64,000 bases of DNA from Symsagittifera roscoffensis. Taxonomy: Eukaryota; Xenacoelomorpha; Acoela; Convolutidae. The stretch's first letter is position 1. Every line of letters begins with the position of its first letter. The DNA lies in assembly GCF_963678635.1 (NCBI RefSeq), contig NC_087071.1, forward strand, positions 28,241,325 through 28,305,324. Direction: 5' to 3'. Below, in pieces: positions 33,554-45,033 of the stretch. A program made the translations under genes and the position numbers. Below the pieces are notes generated by a model that was not told the DNA's origin, searched no databases, and saw nothing but the letters and a program-made list of their open reading frames with translations.

Positions 33554-35640
33554 TAATAGGTGTTATATAACGTGTGATGTCCTTTTTTTCTGAAGTTTTC
33601 AACCTCTCATTCTTTTCTTAGAAAAAAAGTTAGGAGAGCCTAGGCAAAATAGGACTCAATTTGTTTTCTTTTTAAAGTAATTTTTAAGCCAGTCTAGTAA
33701 GTAGCTTACGCTACAAACTACAAAGATTAAGACTGATTGTAATTGGAGGGCTCTGTGTTCCCAGTGGTCCAACAGTCCATATGTTCTTTATAAAAATTTT
33801 GACAATTAAGAATTTCGATAATTAATAAACTGAGGATTGTTAATGTCGAATATCAGGTGCTTAAAATTGAATCTTTAACAAAAATTAAAGCCAATTTGAG
33901 TTTTAAATCTTTCAGTATCATCAATAGAAATTCAAAGATTAAAATAGATGATACCGCGCATTTTAATTAGTGCGTAGCACACACGACCCAAAAACGTAGA
34001 TATCAGTTTCAATCCTCACTCTAAACTGTTCAATTACAAACTCATAAAACCTAGGATAGCCAGTTGCTGTCCACCAAAAAGTTCCAAAATTGTTTTCATG
34101 AATTTAGTGTTTTTTTCTTGTACGTCAGTGATGGTAGAATTATACAAGCCCATAAAAATTTAAGGAATTAAGCATAAAGGACCACTTTTGTCTTCGAAAA
34201 ATGATTAAGAAAAAAATATGAAAAAGTTTTTCAATTTTTCGCAATAAAAATTTTAATTTTTTTTGAAAAGATTTTTGTTTTGCCAAGAAAGCGCTAAAAA
34301 TACTTCCTAAATTAATTAATCTCCTAAAAAAATTATGTAAATTCTAGCCTGAATTGGTAATTTTCATGCATAACGAACGTTAGTCGATTGCTTTACTTGC
34401 TCAAAATAAACGAAAAGTCAAAATTTTTAACCGGTTTTCTCGACACTGGAAATTTTGAAAAAGTTTCAATGTCGTCGGATCACGACTTTCATGGCTTAAA
34501 AACGATTTATCACTCAACCCAGTCCCATGATTATTTGTGGTGCCTGATTTTGCGTGGGAAACTAGGAAAAGTTAAACCAAACTTAAAACAAACCCGAATA
34601 CAAATTTTCGCCCCATGTTCAATGGTCGGAACACTAAAAATGATCAGAAGCTTATTCTATCTTCTTTTTTTTAGGTGGTCGAAATGAAAAGCTTTGCGCA
34701 CATTTTATCTCAATTTAACTAAAGCTCGAATTTAAATAAAACCTCCATAGATTCAAATAAAATCAAAAGTTATTATTTGTTTTTTGATCTCAGTGCATCG
34801 AGTTCAGAACAAAAATCTACAAAAAAGCTTAAGTTATTTTTTATTAAGTTTTGGAAATTTCGATTGATAGTTCACCCCAAAAATTTGAAATTTTTGTATT
34901 TTACAATAAATAAAACTAATACTGTGACATATAAAAAAAATCATGCGGCAAGTTTTCAATAATACAGTTGTTAATTGCTTGATAAAATAGTTTTTTCTAT
35001 ATATAGTTTTGCTGAGTTTGTTTTTAACTAGTTTTTGAATTTAAAAAATTAATGGCTAGAAATTTCATGTAAAATCTGGTCAAAAAATTACATAAAAATT
35101 TATAGTTTGTTTCAATAGGAAATCAGCAAAAAAAATTGGATTTACGCTGACAGGTTGTTTCAATTACCTCATTCCAGAAAAACACAACTGATTATGTTGA
35201 GTTAGCAAAATTACTGTAATTTCAATTAGAATTTCAAAATCACAAAACTTTAAAATTCATTACAAAACTTTTTATTTTGCAAAAAACAGCAAAACTACTC
35301 AAATAAGCTTTGATGATCGTGGCTCATCACTATAGTGTTTAATCTTTTACAATTGAAAACATTTTAAGCTGTGCATGTGACTAAAGTTAACAAAGAAAAT
35401 GACTTTATATTTAGTGATTTGATTTTATGAGTTAATTGACTTTATGTGTTCGCACATAAAAGTTGAGTCTATAATTAAACAAATTTGTTCAATTATGATA
35501 GTTTTAAAAGAGAAAAGAAATGTAGGAAATACTGGATTATTCGAAATGGTCTTAAAGTACACTACTTGGTTTTCAAATCAAACTTACACTTGTGGAATTT
35601 TGAAATTGAAAAAACGTTTTGATTCGTTTTATACCAGCTA
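33554..35640. other. AT-rich spacer, nothing recognised
   Basis: Open stretches up to 99 residues (34388-34687) are of low complexity and have no motif or splice context. No RNA gene was seen. Confidence 0.4.
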
Positions 35641-35900
35641 GAACGTTCAACCGATGTAGAACCAATGTCGAGAGAAAAAAATGATGAATTTGATAGAACG
35701 AATGAAAAGTGTTCTTTGGGTCGATAACAGTTTTGCTGTCGAGACGGTCGAAACACATCTATCTTGCGTCGAGTACAAACGAGCACTTTTTTCGTTCGAG
35801 CACGGTTGAACCAAATATTACTTGGGTCGGGCATGATTGAGACTTAGCCGAATTTGGTCGAGACGGTCAAAACATGCCAATTATTGGTCGAGAAACAAAT
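35640..35900 (+). repeat. Degenerate GGTCGAGA minisatellite
   Basis: Irregular iterations of G-G-T-C-G-A-G-A-(C/A)-(G/A) and GTCGAAACA spaced 20-45 bases, e.g. TTGCTGTCGAGACGGTCGAA and GAATTTGGTCGAGACGGTCA. Similar in style to the GTCGCAACA array at 38813-39445. Confidence 0.45.
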
Positions 35901-36049
35901 GAGCACCTCTTCCGGAAACTAAAAAAATACTGAACAGGCTTGTCATCGCTTCAGCATCCAAGTTCAGGCCAGGCTTAAGCAATTGACTATACTGGATTAT
36001 TATGTTGGTTTTTTAACAATTATACTTGACTAAAGTTACCAAATTGGGT

Positions 36050-36560
36050 GTTCAAAGGATCTATAATCAATTATAATGGTGATACTTTCTTGGAGATTAA
36101 AATTTCTTATGATTGATTATAACTGATTATGATCGATTATGTTCTCTTATTTTGTCAAAAGTTTGTTACACCAAAACTATTTATTAATTAATTTCTATAG
36201 ATTATTATTTTTCTGTCAGTATTGAAATCTCCAAAAAGGAGATCTCCTGTCACACTAATGGCGAAGAAGTGAAACAAAAAACGCTAAATAACTTTGAAAT
36301 GATTTAACAACCTTTAAAACAATTTCTCATTTTTCATATAAACCAACGCTTGTGAAAAGCATAAATAATATGCAATTCAGAGACAAAGTCTACGACCATA
36401 TGGGCAAACATAAAAGTTTTAATTGATTATAATAGAGTATAACGGATTATAATCGATGATAATCGATTAAGAGGATTATAATCAATTATAATGTGTTTTG
36501 TGAAAGCCATTTGAATTAGAAAAATGGATAGAAATCATTGATTATAATTGATTATAATTG
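36050..36560. repeat. TAATCGATTA-type palindromic repeat, partial
   Basis: Clusters of AATTATAATGG, TATGATCGATTATG and GATAATCGATTAAGAGG resemble the interior of the 32996-33553 MITE. The right side AAATACCGATGCG may be a decayed end. Confidence 0.5.
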
Positions 36561-37267
36561 TATCGAAATACCGATGCGTTAATATTCAACTATATTGGGT
36601 CAATTTTTTTTTCAATCGATGATAATTTAATTTTATGAAAAAAAAATATAATAGATTGTTAATTGAATAAAATTGCAATTTTTTTTCAATTTTAGTGAGA
36701 GTGATAATAAAATCATTATAAAATTAATTATTAACGCCTAAAACGGGATGCAGAAGCCATTTTCCGAAAAAGGCTATGATACATTTAGCTTCAGAGTTTT
36801 TTTGTGATCCTAATTTTGCGATTTTTCTGCAGCGAATAGAGATTTAATTTGGTTATCAAAAATACTTTGGATATAAATGAAATAATTTTCGAGAGTTTTT
36901 CTACAGAAAAAGATTGACTATGTTGTACAGCAATACCGGCAGATTATATAAAACTAAGTTAAATTATAAATTAATTCAAATATGCTTATTTATATGCACT
37001 TGATAAACACATTATAAACACTTGAATGCAAATATGTCTCAGTTCAGATGATCACTCAAACGTAAGATGTTGTCGCAATTATGTTCGCATGATCGTTGGC
37101 TCGAATAACTCAAAAATTGTTATATTATTAAAAACAATTGCAGCAGTTGTTATTTTCGAGTTAATTGTTGAAAAACTACCACAATTCCAAAAAAAAGACT
37201 AAAGTTTTTCAACATCATCGATAATAATTCCGTGTTATAATTTTCAATATAAATTGAGGCAAACAAG

Positions 37268-37566
37268 ATGAATCACATTGCAAATCGATTGATTGCTTGC
37301 ATGATAATAGTTATTTCACTCTGGTATATTTCTAACGTTTTCGATAAAAATGTTTTCTCTATATCCTATTTCAATAAATTCTCTTATACTCACAAGACGC
37401 TAGCATCAAAAGTCGAAATTGAAACACCACCCGAAAAAATGATTTGCGGTGATTGGGGCGAGTCGAAGAATGTTTGGATTTTAGAAACGAAACACCCCTG
37501 GGCTCGAAATCGGAACTTATGCACGGTTGAAAGTGTCGCCAGACAGATGTCAGACTACTGCACCCG
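37268..37566 (+). CDS. Glycosyltransferase A (GT32, A4GALT-like), exon 1
   Basis: Start of a complete five-exon gene (37268-42724) whose spliced frame of 1068 bases encodes 355 residues, essentially the size of vertebrate Gb3 synthase. Predicted to be a Golgi type II membrane glycosyltransferase using a UDP-sugar. Residues 1-7 are the cytosolic head, 8-25 the signal anchor (LIACMIIVISLWYISNVF), then a stem. The lumenal part starts near MICGDWGESKNVWILETKHP, with NLCTVESVARQMSDYCTR at the exon end. Donor CACCCG|GTGAGT. The acceptor sequence and metal site are in later exons. The paralogue on the other strand starts 8.3 kb upstream in opposite orientation. The sugar and linkage cannot be predicted from sequence alone. 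Confidence 0.9.
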
Positions 37567-38511
37567 GTGAGTCTTAGTCATTGTAGATTTAATGGTCGAT
37601 ACTTTCGAGCTGATAATTAAGTTTCTACTAATCATATATTTGAAAGTGATGCTATTGCTCCAAGTTTCGAATGAAGTTATAGAAGAATTTTGAATGCGGT
37701 TGTTCTCTTGATTATAAGAATATAAGTTTGAAAGTTACATAATCAACATCAAACATAAGTTACATAGAGAACAGCAAAATAAAAACTATATTCTAACCTC
37801 GACTAACAGAAACAGAACACAATGAATGAGTAGATTTTAAAAGACCCATTTTATTTTTTAAATTTGATTCTGCAATGAGGATGAAACGCCCGGTTTCCGA
37901 TAGCAAGATTCTTTTGTGATTGCATTTATATTCTTGATTTTTCAAATCAATAAAGTTGTGTGCCAACAATGTTTCCATAAGCAAAAAATGTTATTTGCAC
38001 AGCATTTTGCTTCAAAAAATCGATGAAAAAATTTTTAAAAAAATGAATACGAGACGCTAAATATACCTTTTTGTGATTTTCCATAGCGTGTGGGGAGACA
38101 AAAAAAACAATTTGTTAAAATTTTTTGTATTGTTTCGTCAGCTATTGTAACAAAAAACTTTTAATTGGCCTTAAAGTGCAGTCGAAACATTCAGTACTTA
38201 TGTTTTAATTAATTTAAAATAATTCACTTTGATTTTTGTACGCGTGTTGCAATTCGAGCGTTTATCATTCCAAATTTGCCAAAATAGCAATTTTTTAAGT
38301 CTTTTTAGTTTTTTAGTTTTTGAAAAAGTGATTACAGGTGATTTTTAAATTGAGCTCATGAAAACAGTAATGTACAGATGGTAGAAAAAATTTATCAGCC
38401 AAAACAGCAGCTTAAGATATCGAAGTTACACTGAAAATTCCGCTAGTTTTTACTGAGGGTGATTTTTCGCTAAGTTTTTTTTTCTGGGAGAAATCAATCT
38501 GCGCATTTTAG

Positions 38512-38685
38512 ACTGCTGACTTGGAACTATGTGCCATCCAATCCACAAAATTACTTGGGAAAACGCTTAGAAGACGAATTCGGTAATGTTCGTCTTTCTG
38601 GTCTTCCGGTTGAGAGTATTCTGGAATCAACTCCTTTCATAGACTTCTTGAACAAAACATTCGAGAACAATACAGCGAGGCATCA
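38512..38685 (+). CDS. Glycosyltransferase A, exon 2
   Basis: Acceptor GCGCATTTTAG before 38512, donor CATCA|GTAAGT after 38685. It encodes LLTWNYVPSNPQNYLGKRLE, then GNVRLSGLPVESILESTPFI and FLNKTFENNTARH, with two N-glycosylation sequons (NKT, NNT). The 174-base length and both phases equal exon 2 of the minus-strand paralogue. Confidence 0.92.
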
Positions 38686-38812
38686 GTAAGTTTGAACACA
38701 TTTTAGTTTTCGTTGATGTAATTCACTACAAAAAATCTTCAAAATAATATTTTTTGAACGAAGATTGAGGAAATGCAACATCGACGTGTAATTTGCTTTG
38801 TTATGTTGTATC

Positions 38813-39445
38813 CCGGGCCGAGGTCTGCGGCTCATGTTACGGCCAACTTGGGTCGCCAAAATGACTTTTCTTCAACCGAAATTCCATAATTCCGCGCGAG
38901 ACTTGAGCCGCAAAAAATCGCAATATGGGTCGCGGTAAGTCTCAAAATGAGCCGCGCAGAATTCTAGTCGTGCGAAATCACAACTTGAGTCGCGCATTAA
39001 AAAAAGTTTTAAGCAGTTTTAAAAATGGAATTTAATAATGGAATTTAGTAAGGGAATTCTTCAATTGCAAATCTTGACCCGAGTCGTGCAATGTTGTAAC
39101 ATATCGTTTTGTAGCTGCAACATATCGTTTTTTGGTTGCACAAAATCGCAATATTTGGATCGGGCAAGGTCGCGCAAACATTTCGAGCAAAGTCGCAACC
39201 TACCCATTTTGAGTCACAATGGTCGAAACATACGTTTTATTCAACGCTCTAAGTCGCAACATAGCTTTTTCGTGAGCGCAAATTCGCACAGAAACTTTTC
39301 GGTTGCACAAAGTCGCAACCTACCCATTTTGAGTAGGAACGGTCGCAACAAACCTTTTTTGCGTCGCGCTAAGTCGCACATAAACTCTTCGGTAGCGCAA
39401 AGTCGAAGCATTTTGTGTCGCAATGGTTGCAACATGAGTAAAAAA
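38813..39445 (+). repeat. GTCGCAACA minisatellite in intron 2
   Basis: Starts CCCGGGCCGAGGTCTGCGG and consists of irregular iterations of (A/G)GTCGCAACNTACCCATTTT, GAGTCGCG and similar. GC is locally much higher than the surrounding intron. It happens to keep a 139-residue Ser/Arg-rich open frame (39038-39457) that reflects the repeat, not a gene. Possibly a CCCG-start element whose right end is lost. Confidence 0.55.
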
Positions 39446-40208
39446 AAGTTCGACTAAGGATGACGTACTCCTAAAAAGATTGGTTTGTCTACTTTTTTCA
39501 AAAGATTGGTACAAAAATTGTTACTCTCAACGGTTAAGCTGATACGTAACAAACTAAGTCCGAAGTTTTTTTGGGCGCATCGTGAAGTATTAAATCAAGT
39601 TTCGCAATTCTGACTTGTTTTATTTCAAAGATAAACATAAAAAAGTTTGCATTATTGGAGCAAGCTTTTAATAAGGCATTATTTGAGATATCTTATCCAA
39701 AAAGATATCATATAAAAGTTTCCATTTTTAGAGCAAGCTTTTTAAAAGCATTATTGGACAAAAAAGCATTATTGGAGCAATGTTCAGAAATGCAGAAGTG
39801 TAGAAATAGAAAATTTCAAACATAGACAAGTCTGCGCCACCTACGTTTATCTATTTTTATAAGTGGTTAAATTTTTTGTTACTCAGTCAATGATCAATAA
39901 AAAAATAGTCAAAAAATATTTAGCATCAATGGTTCAGCTGAAATGAAAGAAAATACTTTGAAATTCTTGCTCTACATTCTCATTTTTTTATGATGATATG
40001 GTAAGCTTCTCCGAGATCAGCGCTAAGTTGTTTTCAAAAGCAGCCAAACGATGTGCCATAGATAGGCCGAAGAAGAAGTGCAGTGAAAATATGGGAACGC
40101 AAGGAAGTAGATTCAAAACTGAGGAAGAACCCCATTTTGCTCAGTTTGGTAACAAACGATTTCTGATTAAGCAAAAAAAAAGATAGCGACCTCTTTCGTC
40201 TTTTTTAG

Positions 40209-40354
40209 TCACAGCTTTGTTCATCTAAGTGATGCTCTTCGCTTGGCACTTGTATACAAATTTGGAGGAATCTACATCGACAGTGACATCTGGGCCATGA
40301 AACAAATCGACCTCGCTCCAAAGTATCTGGCGAGAGCAAGTGGCGGAATGATAA
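40209..40354 (+). CDS. Glycosyltransferase A, exon 3 (DXD motif)
   Basis: Acceptor CTTTTTTAG, donor ATAA|GTAAGT; 146 bases. It encodes HSFVHLSDALRLALVYKFGG, then IYIDSDIWAMKQIDLAPKYL. The D-x-LR-x2-L-x-YKFGGIYIDSD signature, with Asp182-Ser-Asp184, is the Mn2+/UDP-sugar binding site of GT32 enzymes. LAPKYLARASGGMI follows, matching LAPKYMVRAGGGMI of the paralogue. Confidence 0.95.
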
Positions 40355-40949
40355 GTAAGTTGTGGTCTTTTTGTTTATACCATTCATTCCCTAAACTCAT
40401 AGTTTTTGCAGGCTTAGCTTAAAATAGGTGAATAAGAACACGAATAATTTGCTGACGCTGTACCGGTAGAAAAAAATCAAGTTTGATTTGATTAAAATAT
40501 ATCAATCCAAAGCTATAAAACTTTGCTTCCTTTTTAATCACGAATCCCTTATTGAGAATCCCTTGAAAAGGGCAGTTGCATCATTGAAAGCTTTGTTCTG
40601 AGTCTTTTTTTGATTATCACTCAAATGAATTAAACCAGAGCGAAACTAATATTGATTTTTACATGCACCACGGAAAGTATCAAAATAATTACCCTTGATG
40701 TGATTTATTAAAAAATTTATTCAGGTTTAGATTTTTTAACTAATCAGTCTTGACTAAAATATTTTTATACTAACCAAAAAAAAATTTGGCCGGAGCTCAA
40801 ATGAAAAAAAAAATCGGCTGCGATTGTTTTTTATTAAATTATGGAGGTTTGAGAACTCCTAAAATGGCCAATTTGGGATGATTAAAACCCAATGCGTTCT
40901 TTTAACAGGCGTCCGCAGCGGATTAAATCGCTCCAACTATAAATGAGAC

Positions 40950-41401
40950 AATTTTTTGACCCGACTTGAAGAAACTGAGGAATATATATGCCCGGAGTGT
41001 TTTTTTTTATTTTAATTTGTTCATTCAGTGTTGACTGTTGAAAGTTTGTTCAATTTGACTGAAGTTGATTGCGTATGAGTATTGATCCGGAAATCTTGGG
41101 TTTGCCAAACGAGTATGTTTGCACTAGTTTGAAATGCGTCTTTGCAGATGGAAAAATACCTTGACAATTTGTTTCAATTTATTTGTGCGCGGCAAATTAC
41201 CCGCACTCATAATCCTTCCAAATTGAAATGAGGCAAGCTAATTGGTCTTATTAAATCCATAAATGACTCAAACGTTAACATTTTGATGTTATCAGCCTAA
41301 AACTCGTGTTTTGTCAATTTTTCATTTAGCAAAAACCATTCAAGACCAATTAGTGGTAAGTCGAAACAGTCAGGGTTTTGACCTGATACGAGCAGTCTTA
41401 T
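40950..41401 (+). repeat. Degenerate GCCCT-hairpin family copy in intron 3
   Basis: ACCCGACTTGAAGAAACTGA at the left and GTAAGTCGAAACAGTCAGGG, then TGACCTGATACGAGCAGTCT, at the right. The middle is strongly diverged. The stretch 40800-40950 resembles the family's middle section, so two fragments may be joined. Confidence 0.45.
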
Positions 41402-41614
41402 TATTTTATTGGAATACGAGGCGTGAATTGCATCCCTGGTGATTTTACTTACTGTGTGAGAATATGAAACGAAGAAGAAAATTCGTAAAAATAACTATTC
41501 TCTTTTTTTTTTTTTACTATTTCATCAACTTTTTCTACGTCAAAGTTTCTTAATTGGCATTTTAAGCGCAGTCGAAGCATCCGGGATATACGACCATCGT
41601 TGCTGTCTTTTAAG

Positions 41615-41830
41615 GCAATGCGGTTATCAAATCAGAGAAACCAGGATCTCAAATATTGATGAAAATAATGGAAGAAGGTAACAAGGCCTATGACATTCAT
41701 AACTACGCTGTTCTGATGCAACAACTTTGTGTGAAAATGGCCTGGTACTTTAAAAGCAAGAACCACACCATCCAGCTGGTGGATACTAGAATTGGGCTAA
41801 TTGAGGATAGCGGAGACTGGAAAATATTCG
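41615..41830 (+). CDS. Glycosyltransferase A, exon 4
   Basis: Acceptor CTTTTAAG before 41615; the first two bases complete a Ser codon. It encodes NAVIKSEKPGSQILMKIMEE, then AYDIHNYAVLMQQLCVKMAW and ending GLIEDSGDWKIFG. The donor TTCG|GTTGGT at 41830 is weak, but it occupies the same position and phase as TTCG|GTAAG in the paralogue, and exon 5 continues in phase. An alternative GT four bases downstream would shift the frame. Confidence 0.88.
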
Positions 41831-41884
41831 GTTGGTATCAAAGTTGTGCTCTCCTTAAAACTCCCTCTATGGCTCTAGCTAGAA

Positions 41885-42070
41885 TTAGCTAATTGAAAAT
41901 TTCGAGGGAGGAGCGCGCGCCGAAAAAACGCGATTTTTTGGTCAAAATCAGGGTCAGTTTGGCCTTTTTTGGCCTGTTTTTTTAAAAAATATTTTGCCTG
42001 CTGTTATTTTTTCAAAGCTCGTAAATCAATTTGGTCGAGCAAAAAAGTGGACAAAATTTTCAAAGTTTTT
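41885..42070. repeat. hAT-type MITE fragment in intron 4
   Basis: Contains the family core GGAGCGCGCGCCGAAAAAAC, GTCAAAATCAGGGTC and CAAATTGGTCGA-like sequence; the CAGGGGCGG termini are lost. Confidence 0.5.
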
Positions 42071-42491
42071 TGAAACCCCCTATATATATTTAGTTTTAGT
42101 TTGTCAAACACTCGTGACAAACATTAAGTGACAAACATATATTTTATTTTGTCACTTAAATCAATTTTCCAGTTTGGATAAAATACATTTGTAGTCATTT
42201 GAAGCACTAACTGAACTTTTTTTAAGTGGCACTTTTCAGCCAATCAGAATCGAGCAGCTTACACGCAACACTAAGTTTTTTTAAAAAAAAGTTAAATGCA
42301 ATCAAGCTAGAAGGGGAAGATGTTAACTTTGATCCCGGATTAGACTTTATATGAACGTACGTTTCAAAATTGCCTGTCGAAAAAAGTATTAGCAAGAAAG
42401 GGTCCCCTGCCTTTAGTGCAGCCAGGTTGAATAATACCCCATCCCCAGCTCCCACTGATTCCTCAACTGATGACCTCAAAATATATTTTAG

Positions 42492-42724
42492 GGTTCAAAA
42501 GTGGTGGTCTTTGCAGTAGTTATGGAAAAAACCAGCTGAAAAGTCCAGAGGAGGCTGAGAAAAAGTTTGAAAAACTTATGGCGGAAAACTGTTCCATGTT
42601 CCATTACATGCAATCATATTTGGGGCAGACTCAAGAATACAAACCAGATGATAAATCTAATCTAGCAGTTCTGGTGATGGCTAAAACATGTCCATTTACT
42701 TTGTCAAATGCTGATTTTGTCTAA
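42492..42724 (+). CDS. Glycosyltransferase A, exon 5 and stop
   Basis: Acceptor ATATTTTAG; the exon completes a Gly codon and reads FKSGGLCSSYGKNQLKSPEE, then NCSMFHYMQSYLGQTQEYK and LAVLVMAKTCPFTLSNADFV with TAA at 42722. The C-terminal LAVL...CP-T...AD pattern matches the end of A4GALT-type proteins, so the protein is complete. AATAAA at 42790 is a plausible polyadenylation signal. Confidence 0.92.
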
Positions 42725-43763
42725 ATTTGTAACATTGAGCCGACTGGATTAGTTCATGGCAGAAATTTATACCAAAGTTCAGAATTCTCAATAAAAAATC
42801 TAAACCGAGTCTAATTGAGTCAGATTTGGAGACAAATTTTGAGTCAGATTTTAAGTTGAAGATCTGACTCAAAATGTCCAGATCTGACTCTAAATATAAG
42901 ACTCTGTCTCATATGGATTTAAAAAAGAAATTGCTGTCAAGGGTAGGGTTACTGCTGAAATTTCCCCCTTTTTCGCTTCAAGTTTTTTTTTCATTAAATC
43001 ATTTTTATTGATTTCTTGATTAACTATCGATGTTAAAAACCAACAGAAGTCATAGCAAGATCAGAGGCGCCTGTAAACGGGATTCAAAGTTCCACGGCGT
43101 TCTCGCAGTGAGATTTCACTTGATTGTAAAATATAGTAACTTTTAAAATGAATGGAATCTAATTGCAAACAATTTATTATTATTTTTATTAGATTAAAAA
43201 TATCTTTTTAAGTTGAGCCACATTTTGAGTCAGAAGATTTTGAGACTATACTTTTCCCCAGAATTATAGTATAAAATGCATGTAGTTCTTAAGCATGGGC
43301 ACAACAGCGGTTCTCCATGATGAGCTGAACAGCTGGTGTAATGGTTCTTTTCCTTTTGGATAAAACCTGCTAAAAAAAATTCTGAATAGTTGGACATTTG
43401 GTTCACTTGGAACTTTTCTGATGGGAATATAGCTTCGATGCAAATATGATATTCGTATCCCATCGAAAAGAACACAAGTATCGAAAAATATGCTAAAACT
43501 TTGGTATCCTATTAACTATTCCCCTTTTTTGAATTGGGAGGAACGACTCGTAACAATGTGAAAAGATCGTAAATGCGTAACTGTGCAGTTCCGTATCATT
43601 ATAAGGGGGGGTTATGGATTATTTACAAGCTATCATAGGGGTCGAAATAAATAAAGCAAACCATTCTAATAGAGCATTCGAAATAAATAGAGCACCGTTC
43701 AAGCCCAAGCACAATGAAAAATTGTTCTAACAATGTCGGTGAGTACCCACGCAGCCGCATTCC
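42725..43763. other. 3' flank of glycosyltransferase A
   Basis: Contains the AATAAA at 42790, and at 42800-42910 a short cluster of direct and inverted GAGTCAGAT/ATCTGACTC motifs that can fold. No further gene was recognised. Confidence 0.4.
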
Positions 43764-44318
43764 CGGATAGTCGAAAAACTAAATACCTTTGGTTTTAATT
43801 AAATCCAATCGGAAAATTTGTCACTAAACTGAGACGCATTTTGATTGGACAAAAAAGTGCCTCAAAATTTTGCAGCTTGCTAGCTAACAAAATTACGAAC
43901 AATTTTAAGAGATTTGATTGGCTAATACTTTTACCCCCTCGCCAACTCGACCCCCTCACCAACCCAAAGATTCCTCTTTGATATTTTTTATGACATCCAT
44001 TTTCGGCCGACAAACCGTAAAATTTTTCAATATTTTCTAATTTTAAAAGGGAGCACGAGCTGAAAAAAGCAATTTTTTAATCAAATTTTTTCAAAATTCT
44101 CAAAAACGCCATTTTTGGCCTTTTTTAAAATATTTGTCCCACTTCCCCTCGAGAAAATCCATCATCCTCCCCTGCATTATCATTATGATTTCGGATGGTT
44201 GCCCTTAAATTTGGCCCTCAGTTTGGTGGCCCTCAATAGCTTTTTATTTTTCGGCTGTCCGGGAACGAATTTATTTTTCGGCTATCCGGGAACGAATTTA
44301 TTTTTCGGCTATCCGGGT
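43764..44318. mobile_element. CCCGGATAG element with nested hAT-type MITE
   Basis: Left CCCGGATAGTCGAAAAACTA; right end is inverted and tandemly repeated two and a half times as TTTTTCGGCTATCCGGGAAC (44249-44318, period 27). A hAT-type MITE fragment lies inside at about 43925-44173, ending GAGAAAATCCATCATCCTCC. Non-coding. Confidence 0.55.
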
Positions 44319-44887
44319 ATTCGGCTCCGTGACACGCCACCACAATGTCATGCAAAAAAATTGGCATGGTGAACAAACACCTACATCGTAACATCAAGCT
44401 TTTAGCCGTAATTTTACTTATTACAGCTAACAGTAGAAAATTGGTAAAGGTGCGAGAGTGGAAAAGAATCAATTTCTCCAAGATAGGGGTTTCTCACAGC
44501 GCGTCTGTCACCTCAAAATAAGTGTTTATCAATGAGAACGACGCCCTTAGAAAAAGCAATCCCACGTTCAGTTTCATAATCGATTATATTATGATTTTAG
44601 TTCGAGTCTTATTAAAACTGAGAAGGAATATAATCTAATCAATTAAAAACGGAAAAAAGTATTGATTTGGTGAATTCTCATAGGTTCCGAAAAAAAAACC
44701 AGTTCCAAAATTTATATTCTTGAATTCTGATTGGTTGAATATTGAGCCAACGAATTTATGGATTGATTGTTTTCTGTTCAACCAGCATAAACTCAAGCTG
44801 CAGAAAAGTGACCGCCGCAGCCGTGCCAACGTGTTGCGAGCTTTTCACCAAAAAGTAGGACTCTATACGAAAGTTAGAACCGGTTAT

Positions 44888-44919
44888 CGCCGCAAAGCGG
44901 CGACGCGCGCCTAGCGCGC
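44888..44919. other. Two adjacent GC hairpins
   Basis: CGCCGC-AAA-GCGGCG (44888-44902) is followed after two bases by GCGCGC-CTA-GCGCGC (44905-44919), in DNA that is otherwise about two-thirds AT. It could be the end of a transposon or a regulatory hairpin. About 115 bases further on a GCCCT-hairpin repeat begins. The surrounding stretch 44319-45033 has no recognised gene. Confidence 0.6.
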
Positions 44920-45033
44920 CCATCTGCGACCCGAAACCGAGACTCGGCTAATTTAGTCTTTTGACCAATTGAAAAGATTTAGAACTTAGGCGACTGCTTT
45001 TTTTGTTTTGGAACCTATGCGACCTATTTTTTT

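Larger units (their letters stand above)
28960..37267. other. Intergenic region between the two head-to-head glycosyltransferases
   Basis: 8.3 kb lying between the two start codons, so both promoters must be here. It contains the repeats annotated separately (29515-30300, 31115-31640, 31995-32376, 32996-33553, 35640-35900, 36050-36560). No other convincing exon was seen. TATAAA occurs at 37248-37253, probably too close to the plus-gene ATG to be its TATA box. Confidence 0.5.

Noticed and set aside
34388-34687. 99-residue open frame between the two glycosyltransferases
   Set aside because: Low-complexity Leu/Lys/Phe content, no motif, no splice context, no paralogue in the window.
39038-39457. 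139-residue Ser/Arg/Asn-rich open frame
   Set aside because: It is the translation of the GTCGCAACA minisatellite, lies within a mapped intron, and is also open on the other strand in part.
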